A stretch of 64,000 nucleotides of DNA from an uncultured Clostridia bacterium. GTDB lineage: Bacteria > Bacillota > Clostridia > Christensenellales > Borkfalkiaceae. Position 1 is the stretch's first letter. Each line of letters opens with the position of its first letter. Under the pieces are notes generated by a model. That model saw only the letters and a list, made by a program, of their open reading frames with translations, was not told the origin of the DNA and made no database searches. This document shows, piece by piece, positions 23,725 through 32,301 of the stretch. The stretch is from positions 132,663-196,662 of the forward strand of contig CANRDX010000001.1 in the NCBI GenBank assembly GCA_947629485.1, given 5' to 3'. A program made the position numbers and the translations under genes.

Positions 23725-26046
23725 ATGAACAAAAAAAATTGGCTCATTGCGGGGCTTTCTCTCGTGATGGCGGCGAGTCTTGGCGTCGGAATTTCGGCGT
23801 GCGGCGATGAAAAGAACCCCGCCCCCCCGCCCCATACCCACGCGTACACCGAGTGGCAACACACCGAGACGGAACACTGGAAGATCTGTCCCGACGACGG
23901 GGCGGTAGACCCTGCGGGGAAGAGCGCCCATAACTTCGTCGACGGCAACTGCGAGTGCGGCGTGCAGGAAGAGGAAGAGCACACCCATGCTTTCACCGAG
24001 TGGAGACATGACGAAACCGAGCATTGGATGGTCTGTCCCGACGACGGGGAGATCTGGGCGCAGGGGAAGGCCGCGCACGACTTCACAAACGGCGACTGCG
24101 TCTGCGGTGCGAAGAAACCCGCCGAAACACACACTTGCACATACGACGCATGGGATTGGGACGATACACAGCACTGGAAGTATTGCGACGAGCACGGCAC
24201 GGATAAGTCTCATATCGACGAAAGCACGCGCGCGGATCATCATTTCGTCGAGGGGGTTTGCGAATGCGGCGCCACAGAGCCGACTCCTCCCGCCGTACAG
24301 CTGGATAACCGCGAGTTCTGGGTGACAGGCTCGGGAGCGGGCGATCTTAAAAACTGCAGTTGGGAAGAACTCAAAGACACCTTCAAACTTACCAAAGAAC
24401 CCCAAGCGGATGCGGAGGGCTTCACCCTCTACACCATTCAGTTCAAGATCTATGCCGGCGGCGATAACTTCAAGATCCGGCAGGACGAGCGGAACGATAT
24501 GGGCGGTCTCGTCTGGACGGACGGCACCTATTTCGGCCTCAGCGAAATAAGGGGCAACGATGGCACCTTTGTCGACGCAGGGAACTTCAACATCGGCGTT
24601 GCGAAAGGCAAGGACGGGATCTATAAATTCACCGTACATACCAAACCCGCGCCCGCGGATTGGGCGGATAACTATGTGAGCTTCGAGCTTGTGCAGGCGG
24701 TGGAACCGCTTGCCCAGACCGAAGATATCTATATTGTCGGCCCGCTCAAACAGTACCCCACCAACGCTTGGCCGTCGGCTGCCAAGAACGGCGTCGAAAA
24801 AGACTGTGTGCATCTCGAATTTGACGGCGAAAAGACTTGGAGCGCCACGGTAAGACTGCAAACGGTCGATGCGTGGAAACTCTACAATGCGGTCAACGGC
24901 AAATACATTCCAGACCCAGGCGAAAACGTCAAAGTCACGAAGAACGGCGATTGGAAAATCTCCTGGGTAGTCGGCACGAACACCGTCAAGATGGAAGCCG
25001 TCGCGCATACGCATTACTATAATGTAGACGGACACGACACCGAGCAGCATTACAAGCAGTGCTGGTTGGATAGCGAAATCGACGCTTCGTCCCGCGAGGA
25101 TCATGTCTACGATAACGATCAGGACGCGACCTGCAATACCTGCGGCTTCGAGCGTCATGTCCACAAGTACACCGAGTGGGGCAAGAATGAGACGCAACAT
25201 TGGATGCAATGCCCGGACGACGGTACGATCGACGACAGCACGAAAGCAGACCATGTCTACGACCAAGAGGGCAACAAGTGCATATGCGGGCAAGAACAGG
25301 GTGAAACTTGCAAGCACGACGGCAGGATCAACTTCAAATACACGGCGAGCGATGCTCCCGCGATCCAAGCGGATGGCGGCACCCTGCACGGCACATGCGG
25401 CATCTGCGGCGAAGAAGTGGACGTCGCCTACGACGTCGGCGTAGAAAAATTCTCCAAGTTCTCCGTTTCGTCGCAAGTTGTTCCCACCGTCCTCGAAGTC
25501 GGCAAGAAGTACTACGGTGAGACCGCAACAAACAGGAGCGGATTCATCGGCGTGAGCTTCGGTTTGAAGGTACCCGAAGGCGCCGGCTCCCTCGTCATCA
25601 AGTTCTACACCATCGTGGAAGGCTCGACCGACGTGAAGGTTCCCGCAAACCTCGGCGGTATTGCGATCAGCGATCAAAACTATCTCGAAAGCGGCTTGAA
25701 AGTGCAGACCACAAATCCCGAGGGCGATGTGAATGCTCCCTACTTCTTCATCTATCAGAACAAGTATATGACCGAAGAAGCGCAGACGAAGTGGCAGGAC
25801 CGTATCACCTCCGACTGCATCAATCCTGCGGGTACCGATACCGGCACGAAGGCAAGCGGAAGACTTGCGATGACGAGCGTGAGCGTCAGCTACACGGCAG
25901 AGGATACCGATCGCTATTTCTATTGCGAACTCGAAACGAGGACGGGCACGAGAGTCCTCATCGACGTTGACTTTGTCCCCGCTGCCGCGGCCGCCGTGGT
26001 CGCCCCGCAGGAAGTTGCGATGTTGCCGGACGGGAAGAATAACTAA
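23725..26046 (+). CDS. Repeat-containing lipoprotein with HTHxYTEW modules
   Basis: 773 residues; lipobox GISAC near residue 26 follows a hydrophobic signal, so it is surface lipid-anchored. At least five copies of a short module of about 45 residues occur at the N-terminus and middle: HTHAYTEWQHTETEHW...CPDDG...NCECG, HTHAFTEWRHDETEHWMVCP, CTYDAWDWDDTQHW, HTHYYNVDGHDTEQHYKQC and HVHKYTEWGKNETQHWMQCP. Each is rich in His, Cys and Trp, suggesting metal or ligand binding (inference). Between and after them are beta-rich domains with Ala/Val-rich C-terminus. GTAGGAGG precedes the start. Similar repeats occur in surface proteins of gut Clostridia. Confidence 0.8.
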   Translation: MNKKNWLIAGLSLVMAASLGVGISACGDEKNPAPPPHTHAYTEWQHTETEHWKICPDDGAVDPAGKSAHNFVDGNCECGVQEEEEHTHAFTEWRHDETEHWMVCPDDGEIWAQGKAAHDFTNGDCVCGAKKPAETHTCTYDAWDWDDTQHWKYCDEHGTDKSHIDESTRADHHFVEGVCECGATEPTPPAVQLDNREFWVTGSGAGDLKNCSWEELKDTFKLTKEPQADAEGFTLYTIQFKIYAGGDNFKIRQDERNDMGGLVWTDGTYFGLSEIRGNDGTFVDAGNFNIGVAKGKDGIYKFTVHTKPAPADWADNYVSFELVQAVEPLAQTEDIYIVGPLKQYPTNAWPSAAKNGVEKDCVHLEFDGEKTWSATVRLQTVDAWKLYNAVNGKYIPDPGENVKVTKNGDWKISWVVGTNTVKMEAVAHTHYYNVDGHDTEQHYKQCWLDSEIDASSREDHVYDNDQDATCNTCGFERHVHKYTEWGKNETQHWMQCPDDGTIDDSTKADHVYDQEGNKCICGQEQGETCKHDGRINFKYTASDAPAIQADGGTLHGTCGICGEEVDVAYDVGVEKFSKFSVSSQVVPTVLEVGKKYYGETATNRSGFIGVSFGLKVPEGAGSLVIKFYTIVEGSTDVKVPANLGGIAISDQNYLESGLKVQTTNPEGDVNAPYFFIYQNKYMTEEAQTKWQDRITSDCINPAGTDTGTKASGRLAMTSVSVSYTAEDTDRYFYCELETRTGTRVLIDVDFVPAAAAAVVAPQEVAMLPDGKNN

Positions 26047-26074
26047 GTTCATTCGACCTTCTATAATTCTCGGA

Positions 26075-26105
26075 AGGGCGGGCGCATTTGCGCCCGCTCT
26101 TTCTC
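26075..26105 (+). terminator. Intrinsic terminator after the 773-aa lipoprotein
   Basis: GCGGGCGC / GCGCCCGC stem with ATTT loop, then TCTTTCTC. Confidence 0.8.
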
Positions 26106-26154
26106 GCTGTATAGAAGTAATTTCCCCATACCATGTCCGAGAGAAAGCAATAAA

Positions 26155-26238
26155 AAGGCTTCCCCCTCGAAAGGGGGAGCTGTCGAGGCAATACGCCGTG
26201 CCACCCGCCCCTTCAAAGGCGGGTCCCACAGCCGATTT
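26155..26238. repeat. C/G-rich hairpin repeat
   Basis: Two adjacent hairpins (CCCCCTCGAAAGGGGG; CCCGCCCCTTCAAAGGCGGG) with GCTGTCGAGGC between. The pattern recurs near 13156, 31008, 32734, 58103 and 58170. It lies at the 3' end of the metallo-hydrolase gene. Confidence 0.6.
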
Positions 26239-26245
26239 TTTCATT

Positions 26246-27814
26246 CTAATCGATAACGGAGGGGGAAGGATCGCCCTGATCGGGGGAGCCGTTGGTATGA
26301 ACGGTAACATATTCTTCCGCTTCGACGCATGCTTTCAACCGCTCGATATCGCTTATTGAGGCGTGTCCGCTCGTGTGCAGTGTGTGCTCTTCAAGCCCCA
26401 TAGCGCGCACTTCTTCCAAAAAATTCTTCACGTCGTCATGTTCCCGATAGCCGCTCCACATGGAATAGATGAGAAGCGCGCCCGCAAGGTCGGTTTTTTC
26501 GGCAAGTTTTTTGAGATAGCCGAGCATGGACGGGCGGACGAGCATGACGAAGGGTTTTCCCTTCGCGATCTGCGAAGCGCCGCGTTTTTGCGCAAATTCA
26601 AAGAACATGTCCTTTCTTTTTCCGCGCACGGGGCGGGGCGTAAAGGCAAAGACGTCGCCGAACACGTCGGGGCGCGGGATCTTGCCGCCCGCGGCGGAGG
26701 CGAGCAGCGCGGTATAGAGGTCTTCGTAAAAGATGCGCCCGCACCGTTTGGCGGCACGGTAAAAACTCACGATCCGATCGAGATTGGAAGCCGATTGCAA
26801 CACGAAAACGGGCTTTTCTGTGAATTTGAAGAGTTCGACTGCGCGGTTTTCGAGGTCGCGTTCGGAAAAGCAGGGCTTCCCGCTGCCGAGATTGGTGCCC
26901 TCCGAGATGAGCGTATCGACCTTTTTCGGAAGCCGCGAAAGAAGTTCTTCGCCGCTCTTTCTGCCGTGGAAGCGAAAATCGCCCGTGTAGAGAATGCTCC
27001 TTCCGCCCGCCTCAAATAGAAGCATATAACTATCGAATGCGGAGTGGTCGCACAGATAGGGTATGAACCATATTTTCCCGACATGGTATGCCCGTCCGCT
27101 GCGGTAAGCGCGGATATTTTTCGGAAGAGACCTTCCGCGGTATTCGTCCATCGCCTCGATCATGCGGCGTGCGCCCGCCCCGATATAGATGGGGCAGTCC
27201 TGCTTTTCTTCGATAAGTCCCGCATGGTCGGCATGATAGTGGGAGACGACGACGGCGTCGTATTTTTCATGCAGCACCGCCTTTTCAAGCTCGCTCAATT
27301 CCTCGCCGCCGTCGAGCGCCTTGCCCAGCTCGACCAAAATTCTTGTTTCGCCGTAGGAGATCTCGATGAGATTTTCCCCGATCTTATCCTTCCCGCGCAG
27401 GATTTGATAGCGAAGGACGGGGCGGGGCGTAGGACGGGGGCTGTGCGTGTAAACGCTCACATAATGCTCGTCGCGGCACAGTTCGACGTCCCAAATGTCA
27501 TAAAAGTCGATGAGTTCGTCGAGATCGGATAGGTTAAGACATTCGTCCGCAAAGATACGGTGCCTTTTGTGCTTCACGTCATAGAGAATTCTGCCGCGCG
27601 GATAGAAGTAGCAATCCTCTGTTTCGGTGTTGTGACGCGCCTCGTCCCACTCCTCGTAATGCGAATAGGGGTAGTCGATGAAGCCTGCCGCATTTGCGAG
27701 CTGTTCGGCGGCGGAAGCGGGGTAGGACTTTTGGCGAACGCGGAAGTCCCAACCGCCTTTTTCCCTGTTCGGGATCGCCCAAAAGATACCGACGCGAATG
27801 AAGTCTCCTTGCAT
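26246..27814 (-). CDS. Beta-CASP-type metallo-beta-lactamase-fold hydrolase with an extra N-terminal domain
   Basis: 522 residues. Metallo-beta-lactamase motif 2 is HYHADHAG (residues 192-199); further ligands lie in CDHSAFD and YTGDFRFHG. LISEGTNLG resembles the beta-CASP motif A region, and HTSGHAS near the C-terminus matches the RNase J/CPSF-type motif with its His. It is probably a nucleic-acid processing enzyme of the RNase J-like group. The first 130 residues (MQGDFIRVGIFWAIPN...) are an extra domain I do not recognise, rich in aromatic and acidic residues. Own ribosome binding site AAAGGAGC. The terminator of the radA operon separates it from the upstream nuclease gene, so it is probably independent. 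Confidence 0.75.
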   Translation of the reverse strand: MQGDFIRVGIFWAIPNREKGGWDFRVRQKSYPASAAEQLANAAGFIDYPYSHYEEWDEARHNTETEDCYFYPRGRILYDVKHKRHRIFADECLNLSDLDELIDFYDIWDVELCRDEHYVSVYTHSPRPTPRPVLRYQILRGKDKIGENLIEISYGETRILVELGKALDGGEELSELEKAVLHEKYDAVVVSHYHADHAGLIEEKQDCPIYIGAGARRMIEAMDEYRGRSLPKNIRAYRSGRAYHVGKIWFIPYLCDHSAFDSYMLLFEAGGRSILYTGDFRFHGRKSGEELLSRLPKKVDTLISEGTNLGSGKPCFSERDLENRAVELFKFTEKPVFVLQSASNLDRIVSFYRAAKRCGRIFYEDLYTALLASAAGGKIPRPDVFGDVFAFTPRPVRGKRKDMFFEFAQKRGASQIAKGKPFVMLVRPSMLGYLKKLAEKTDLAGALLIYSMWSGYREHDDVKNFLEEVRAMGLEEHTLHTSGHASISDIERLKACVEAEEYVTVHTNGSPDQGDPSPSVID

Positions 27815-27917
27815 AGTTTGCTCCTTTTCGGATAGAGTCGCGGCTCGCGCCGCGCAGTATATACAAACAACACATTTTTGTCAATTTGTCAAGGGGTTTT
27901 CGGAAAATTTTTTTCAA

Positions 27918-27946
27918 GAAAAGAAAAAGGCGGGGAATCCGCCTTT
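27918..27946 (-). terminator. Intrinsic terminator of the radA-nuclease operon
   Basis: On the minus strand AAAGGCGG / CCGCCTTT with loop ATTCC, then TTCTTTTC. Confidence 0.85.
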
Positions 27947-27952
27947 TGGGAT

Positions 27953-28642
27953 TTAATAATACACGACGGAGATCTTGAACTCGTCGAGCAATTTTTTGAC
28001 GTATCCCTCGCCGCCCGCTTTGATCTCCCGCAATTTTTTCATGATCTTCACTGACTGCTCGTCGACAAGGATATATTTATTGATTTTGGAGATATGAAGG
28101 CTTCCGATCAATCCTCTGCGCCGGAAGGCCTGTGCGACGGCATACCAATTTACGCGTTGATAATAGGTCTGTACTTCGAGAGCCGCACGCAAAAGTCCCT
28201 CTTTTTTATTGGCGTATTTTAACTCGAAGAGATTGATTTCCTCCGTCTGCTCGTTGTAATAAACGAGGTCGACGCCCTTGCCTTGTCCTTCCCTGTTGGT
28301 CTGTAACTCAAACCAAACGGGTTTGCCGAATTTGTCATCGAGCTTTCTGCGGCCGAAATAAAAGTCGCGTTGGACGCCCTCCTCATTGTCGCGAATGGCG
28401 TCCTGCCTGTCAACGGTGCAATACTCCTTTACGTTACAAACGTTGATCATGGGAAGTCTGCCGTCCACCAGCCGCTCCCAAATGAATTGCGCAAAGAGTT
28501 CCTGATATTCGCGCCCCGTGTCGGAAGTCTTTCCGCTCCAACATTTGATGAAACGTTGGTCGTACAACTTGGATAGATCCCTTTTCTCGTATAGCGCGGA
28601 GATTGCCGCGATGCAAGCCTCTTCTGTGTATTTGAATGACAT
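27953..28642 (-). CDS. PD-(D/E)XK nuclease-like protein
   Basis: 229 residues from ATG 28642 (AGGAGG upstream). A PD-(D/E)XK core is visible: VDLVYY with Asp 125, FELK with Glu 140 and Lys 142, and Gln 158 in ALEVQTYYQ. An N-terminal helix (REYQELFAQFIWERL) supplies the conserved Glu often seen in the fold. The preceding LQTNREGQGKG segment is basic. It is the last gene of the radA operon and starts 16 bases after the stop of another nuclease-like gene. Target and role unknown; inclusion in the nuclease superfamily is by motif only. Confidence 0.65.
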   Translation of the reverse strand: MSFKYTEEACIAAISALYEKRDLSKLYDQRFIKCWSGKTSDTGREYQELFAQFIWERLVDGRLPMINVCNVKEYCTVDRQDAIRDNEEGVQRDFYFGRRKLDDKFGKPVWFELQTNREGQGKGVDLVYYNEQTEEINLFELKYANKKEGLLRAALEVQTYYQRVNWYAVAQAFRRRGLIGSLHISKINKYILVDEQSVKIMKKLREIKAGGEGYVKKLLDEFKISVVYY

Positions 28643-28658
28643 TTTTTCCTCCTGTTTC

Positions 28659-29612
28659 TTAAAATATTTTTCCGTTTTCGAGATATGCTTTTTCAATGCG
28701 GGGGTCGGAGGGGCGATAGGCTCTCCCGACGTCTATCACTGTATCGGAAAAGACGAACTGTATTTTTGCTTCCGTAATGGTTTCGGGCGCGAGATCCTTC
28801 GGATACGGCCGCTGAAAGATCTCGCAGAGCAATTTGATCGCTTCGCACGCCTCGTTTTTGCGGGCGGCGAGGAAGGGGCTGTCCAAGTATTTGAGGTAAT
28901 CTCTTTCGTGGCTTGCGATCCCCGATCTTCCGCCGACTGCCTGCGGCGAGGATTTCAATTCCGTAAGAAGCAGTGTGTAGCCGTTGGGCGCCGCGCGCAG
29001 TCCCAAGAGATCGAATCTGCCGTGCAGACCGTTTTTTTCGGCGAAACGCTCCGAATATTCCAAGTCGTAATAGGTCAAAGCGTCGTTTAAGAAGTATCCC
29101 GCCCAAAGTTGTTGTTGGCGGTCTTTTTCCAAATATACTTGTTTTTTATGCGAGACGGCGGGCGCGTCGAACGCGTATTCCGTTTTTTCGGGGTCGAAAA
29201 AGTCGTCGATCAGTCCCCGATAGGTTTCGAGAATTTCCGTCAGTTCGTCCTCGCCGCATGTTTCCAATGAAAAAGAAAGATACTTCCTCGCGTTCAAAAA
29301 GGGGGCGGGATCGACGTGCAGCTTATCGAGCCGCCCGAGCGTTTGCAGATAATTTTCCGTAAAACGGGCGTGACGGAAATCAAACTCGCCGATCGTGCCG
29401 CCGCGCGAGCGCCGTATGCGCAAGAGTTGGTGGCAACGGTAATACAGCGTGGCGGCGTTTCCGCGAAAACACAGCGCGACGCTCCGCGTTCCATTGCGGA
29501 GATTGTCGCGCACAAAGTTTACGATGCGGTCTCTGATCGGAGAGCGCGTTGTCAGAAAATCGTGGACGTGCCCGCCGAGGACGCGGCCTTCTCTCATTTG
29601 CTGCTTTGCCAT
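28659..29612 (-). CDS. PD-(D/E)XK nuclease-like protein, second family
   Basis: 317 residues (or 312 from the internal ATG, MREGRV). Core motif: HGRFDLLGL with Asp 201 and LLTELK with Glu 218 and Lys 220. The N-terminal 140 residues are helical and basic (RDRIVNFVRDNLRNGTR; LYYRCHQLLRIRRSR) and are unlike the neighbouring nuclease. It starts 2 bases after the radA stop and is followed 16 bases later by the second nuclease gene, so the three are one operon. Function unknown; a DNA-processing role beside RadA is inference. Confidence 0.6.
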   Translation of the reverse strand: MAKQQMREGRVLGGHVHDFLTTRSPIRDRIVNFVRDNLRNGTRSVALCFRGNAATLYYRCHQLLRIRRSRGGTIGEFDFRHARFTENYLQTLGRLDKLHVDPAPFLNARKYLSFSLETCGEDELTEILETYRGLIDDFFDPEKTEYAFDAPAVSHKKQVYLEKDRQQQLWAGYFLNDALTYYDLEYSERFAEKNGLHGRFDLLGLRAAPNGYTLLLTELKSSPQAVGGRSGIASHERDYLKYLDSPFLAARKNEACEAIKLLCEIFQRPYPKDLAPETITEAKIQFVFSDTVIDVGRAYRPSDPRIEKAYLENGKIF

Positions 29613-29614
29613 AT

Positions 29615-30970
29615 TCAGAACAACGCCTTGATCATTTGGGAGACGTAGGTGACGGGGACGAGTTCTATTTTACCCTTGAATTTCTCGCACGCCTTCATGT
29701 TCTTGGCGGGCAGAATGACGCGTTTGAAGCCCATTTTCAGGCACTCGTTCACGCGTTTTTCGGCGCAGTTCACCCCGCGCACTTCGCCCGTCAAGCCCAC
29801 TTCGCCGAAGACTGCCGTGTATTTTTCGATGGCGATCATCTTCTCGGCGGAGGCGAGGGCGGCGCACACGGCAAGATCGGCGCTCGGCTCTCCCAAACGG
29901 ATCCCGCCCATTGCGTTGAGATAGACGTCCTGCGTGCCGAGAGGGATGCCGCACCGCTTTTCGAGGACGGCGATGAGCACGATGAGGCGGTTGGGATCCA
30001 CCCCGAGAGACATTCTGCGCGGAAGCCCGTAAGCCGTCTTTGCCATGAGCGTTTGGATCTCCACCATCATACAGCGGTTGCCCGTTTCACTCGGGGTGAC
30101 GACGGCTCCCGCCGCAATGCCTCGGCTATCCGAGAGGAAGAGAGAGGAATAATCGGGAACGCCGAAGATGCCTTCTCCCGTCATCTCAAAGACGCCCACC
30201 TCCTGCACCGAGCCGAAGCGGTTCTTGACGGCGCGCAGGATCTTGAAGTTTTCAGACCGTTCGCCCTCGAAATAGAGGACGGTATCCATGATATGTTCGA
30301 GGACCTTCGGCCCCGCGAGGGTGCCTTCCTTCGTCACATGCCCGACGAGGAAGAAGGTGATGCCCTTTGATTTGGCGATGCGCATGATTTTGGCGGCGCA
30401 CTCCCGCACCTGCCCGACGCTGCCCGCCGCAGAGGAAAGCGCCTCGGTGTAGACCGCCTGAATACTATCTACGATGACGTATTCCGCCGAATAGAAGCTC
30501 TCTTCCGCCGCCTCGATGTTGGTCTCGTTGAGAAGAAGCAGGTTGTCGGAATCCAGCCCCAACCGCTCACAGCGGAGTTTGACCTGCGAACAGCTCTCTT
30601 CGGCGGAGAGATATAAAACCTTATGCTCTTTTGCAAGGTGCGCCGCGACCTCGGTGAGAAGGGTGGATTTGCCCACGCCGGGGTCGCCCCCGACGAGAAT
30701 GAGGGAGCCTCTCACGATGCCGCCCCCGAGCACGACGTCTAACTCCTTGATGCCCGAAGAGACGCGCTCGAACTTCTCGAACGTGACCTTCGAGAGAGGA
30801 ATTGCGCGCGATGGGGTTGCGGACATGGGGGGCTTATTTTTTGTCGGAAGGGGAGAAATCGCCTCCTCGACGAGAGTGTTGAACTTCCCGCAGTCGGGGC
30901 AGCGCCCCAGCCACTTTGGGGAAGTATATCCGCATTCATTGCAGACAAATTGCGTCAAATTTTTCGGCAT
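29615..30970 (-). CDS. radA: DNA repair protein RadA
   Basis: 451 residues from ATG 30970 (AAAGGA upstream); the track's extra N-terminus comes from repeats. Domains: zinc finger CNECGYTSPKWLGRCPDCG, RecA-like ATPase with Walker A GGDPGVGKST and the RadA-specific KNRFG motif, and a Lon-like C-terminal domain (ADLAVCAALASAEK; VFGEVGLTGEVR). RadA helps branch migration and processing of recombination intermediates. It leads an operon with two nuclease-like genes, which is not the arrangement I know from other Firmicutes (radA-disA). Confidence 0.95.
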   Translation of the reverse strand: MPKNLTQFVCNECGYTSPKWLGRCPDCGKFNTLVEEAISPLPTKNKPPMSATPSRAIPLSKVTFEKFERVSSGIKELDVVLGGGIVRGSLILVGGDPGVGKSTLLTEVAAHLAKEHKVLYLSAEESCSQVKLRCERLGLDSDNLLLLNETNIEAAEESFYSAEYVIVDSIQAVYTEALSSAAGSVGQVRECAAKIMRIAKSKGITFFLVGHVTKEGTLAGPKVLEHIMDTVLYFEGERSENFKILRAVKNRFGSVQEVGVFEMTGEGIFGVPDYSSLFLSDSRGIAAGAVVTPSETGNRCMMVEIQTLMAKTAYGLPRRMSLGVDPNRLIVLIAVLEKRCGIPLGTQDVYLNAMGGIRLGEPSADLAVCAALASAEKMIAIEKYTAVFGEVGLTGEVRGVNCAEKRVNECLKMGFKRVILPAKNMKACEKFKGKIELVPVTYVSQMIKALF

Positions 30971-30997
30971 AGCGGTTCCTTTATTTGAAAAATGTGG

Positions 30998-31060
30998 TGA
31001 TGGTATTCTTGCCCACCCCTTTGAGGGGTGGGTGGCACGGCAGTTCTTGCCGTGACGGAA
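30998..31060. repeat. C/G-rich hairpin repeat upstream of radA
   Basis: CCCACCCCTTTGAGGGGTGGG followed by CACGGCAGTTCTTGCCGTG, two hairpins in tandem. The first closely matches CCACCCCTCCGAGGGGTGG near 58103. Confidence 0.6.
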
Positions 31061-31068
31061 GGGGTGTA

Positions 31069-31101
31069 CGCGACCCGTTTTAATAGCACCATAGCGTAGC
31101 A
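31069..31101 (-). repeat. Duplicated fragment of the ispF 3' end
   Basis: This 33-base segment matches the last codons of ispDF (31158-31191) with about five differences, including one indel, and would encode a similar peptide (CYAMVLLKT versus LRYGAIKT in shifted frame). It lies about 55 bases beyond the ispDF stop, pointing to a local duplication or a hot spot of repeat insertion. Confidence 0.6.
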
Positions 31102-31117
31102 TTTATCCGTACGTGGG

Positions 31118-31141
31118 CAAGAAAAACGCAGCACGACGAAG
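31118..31141 (-). repeat. 3'-flanking repeat shared with the APH region
   Basis: Reads CTTCGTCGTGCTGCGTTTTT then CTTG on the minus strand; the same 24-mer with one change stands after the APH gene at 21413-21436. In both places it follows a gene end in the same orientation. Confidence 0.6.
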
Positions 31142-31152
31142 TATTTCGACGC

Positions 31153-32301
31153 CTATCCGCGATCCGTCTTTAATAACACCATAGCATAGCAGGTGATTCC
31201 TCGCCCTTCGCCGACGTAGCCGAGCTTCTCGTTCGTGCCCGCGGCGACGGCGACGTTTTCGCAGCAGAGGGCGGCGCGCAGATTGTTCCGCATGCCCTCG
31301 ATATAGGGCGAAAGGCGGGGGAGTTCGCACAGGACGGAGACGCTCGCGTTTTTCACGGAAAAATTCCTCATACGCACCATCTCCATGACGACGGAGAGAA
31401 GTTCCATGCTGTTCGCGCCCTTATACTTGGGGTCGGAATCGGGGAAATGATAGCCGATGTCGCGCTCGCCGATGGCGGAGAGCAGGGCGTCCATGAGGGC
31501 GTGGACGACGACGTCGCCGTCGCTGTGCGCCTTCAACGCGCGGTTGGAGGGAATGACGACGCCGCCGAGGGTGATGTAATTCAAATTCAGCCGCGCGATC
31601 CCGCGGTCGATCTCCTCTTGGTGGTCGAAGGCATGCGTGTCCACGCCGAACCCGACCCTTTCTGCGGGCATGAAATCGCTCGAATAGGTGAGTTTTTTGT
31701 TGCAGACGTCGCCCGCGACGATGTGAGGGCTACCGAGATAGGCGGCGTAGACGCCGCTGTCGTCGGTGAACATCTTGCCACGCCCTTCTTCAAAGGCTTT
31801 TTCGTAGGCGGCACGGATATCTTTGGTGAAGAATCCCTGCGGCGTTTGCAAGCCATAGAGCGCATTGCGGGGAGGCATGTCCGCGATACAGCCCTTCAAA
31901 ACGTGCGCGACAGTATCCGAAACGGGCACCGCGGCGACGGCGGAGCCGTATTTTTGCACGCTTTCGATGCAATCCTTGATGATCTTCTGCGTGACGAAGG
32001 GGCGCGCGGCGTCGTGAATGAGTACCATGTCGCCCTTCGTCTCTCTCAAAGCGCGCAGAACGCTCTCCCCGCGGGTCGCTCCGCCGCGCACGGGGCGCGC
32101 GCAGGGAAAGGGGGAGAGAATGGCGCGGACGCGCGCCTCGTCTGTTTTTCTGCACGCGACGAGGATCTCGTCCGCAAACGGCATGAATGCGGAGAGAGAA
32201 TGGCACAAAACGGGCATGCCGTTCAGCTCATGCAGGATTTTATTTTCGGGGAGGTTGGTTCTTGTGCCTCTGCCCGCAGCACAGATTATAACTGTTATCA
32301 T
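31153..32301 (-). CDS. ispDF: Bifunctional IspD/IspF, non-mevalonate isoprenoid synthesis
   Basis: 382 residues. The N-terminal IspD domain (1-220) has AAGRGTR, HDAARPF, AVPVSDTV and TDDSGV; it makes CDP-methylerythritol from MEP and CTP. The C-terminal IspF domain (about 225-382) has GFGVDTHAF and AHSDGDVVVHALMDAL with the metal-binding Asp and His, and EKLGYVGEGRGI; it makes the cyclic diphosphate. Fused IspDF is well known in some bacteria, but the intervening IspE is not fused here. It implies the MEP pathway. Monocistronic, with repeats on both sides. Confidence 0.94.
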   Translation of the reverse strand: MITVIICAAGRGTRTNLPENKILHELNGMPVLCHSLSAFMPFADEILVACRKTDEARVRAILSPFPCARPVRGGATRGESVLRALRETKGDMVLIHDAARPFVTQKIIKDCIESVQKYGSAVAAVPVSDTVAHVLKGCIADMPPRNALYGLQTPQGFFTKDIRAAYEKAFEEGRGKMFTDDSGVYAAYLGSPHIVAGDVCNKKLTYSSDFMPAERVGFGVDTHAFDHQEEIDRGIARLNLNYITLGGVVIPSNRALKAHSDGDVVVHALMDALLSAIGERDIGYHFPDSDPKYKGANSMELLSVVMEMVRMRNFSVKNASVSVLCELPRLSPYIEGMRNNLRAALCCENVAVAAGTNEKLGYVGEGRGITCYAMVLLKTDRG

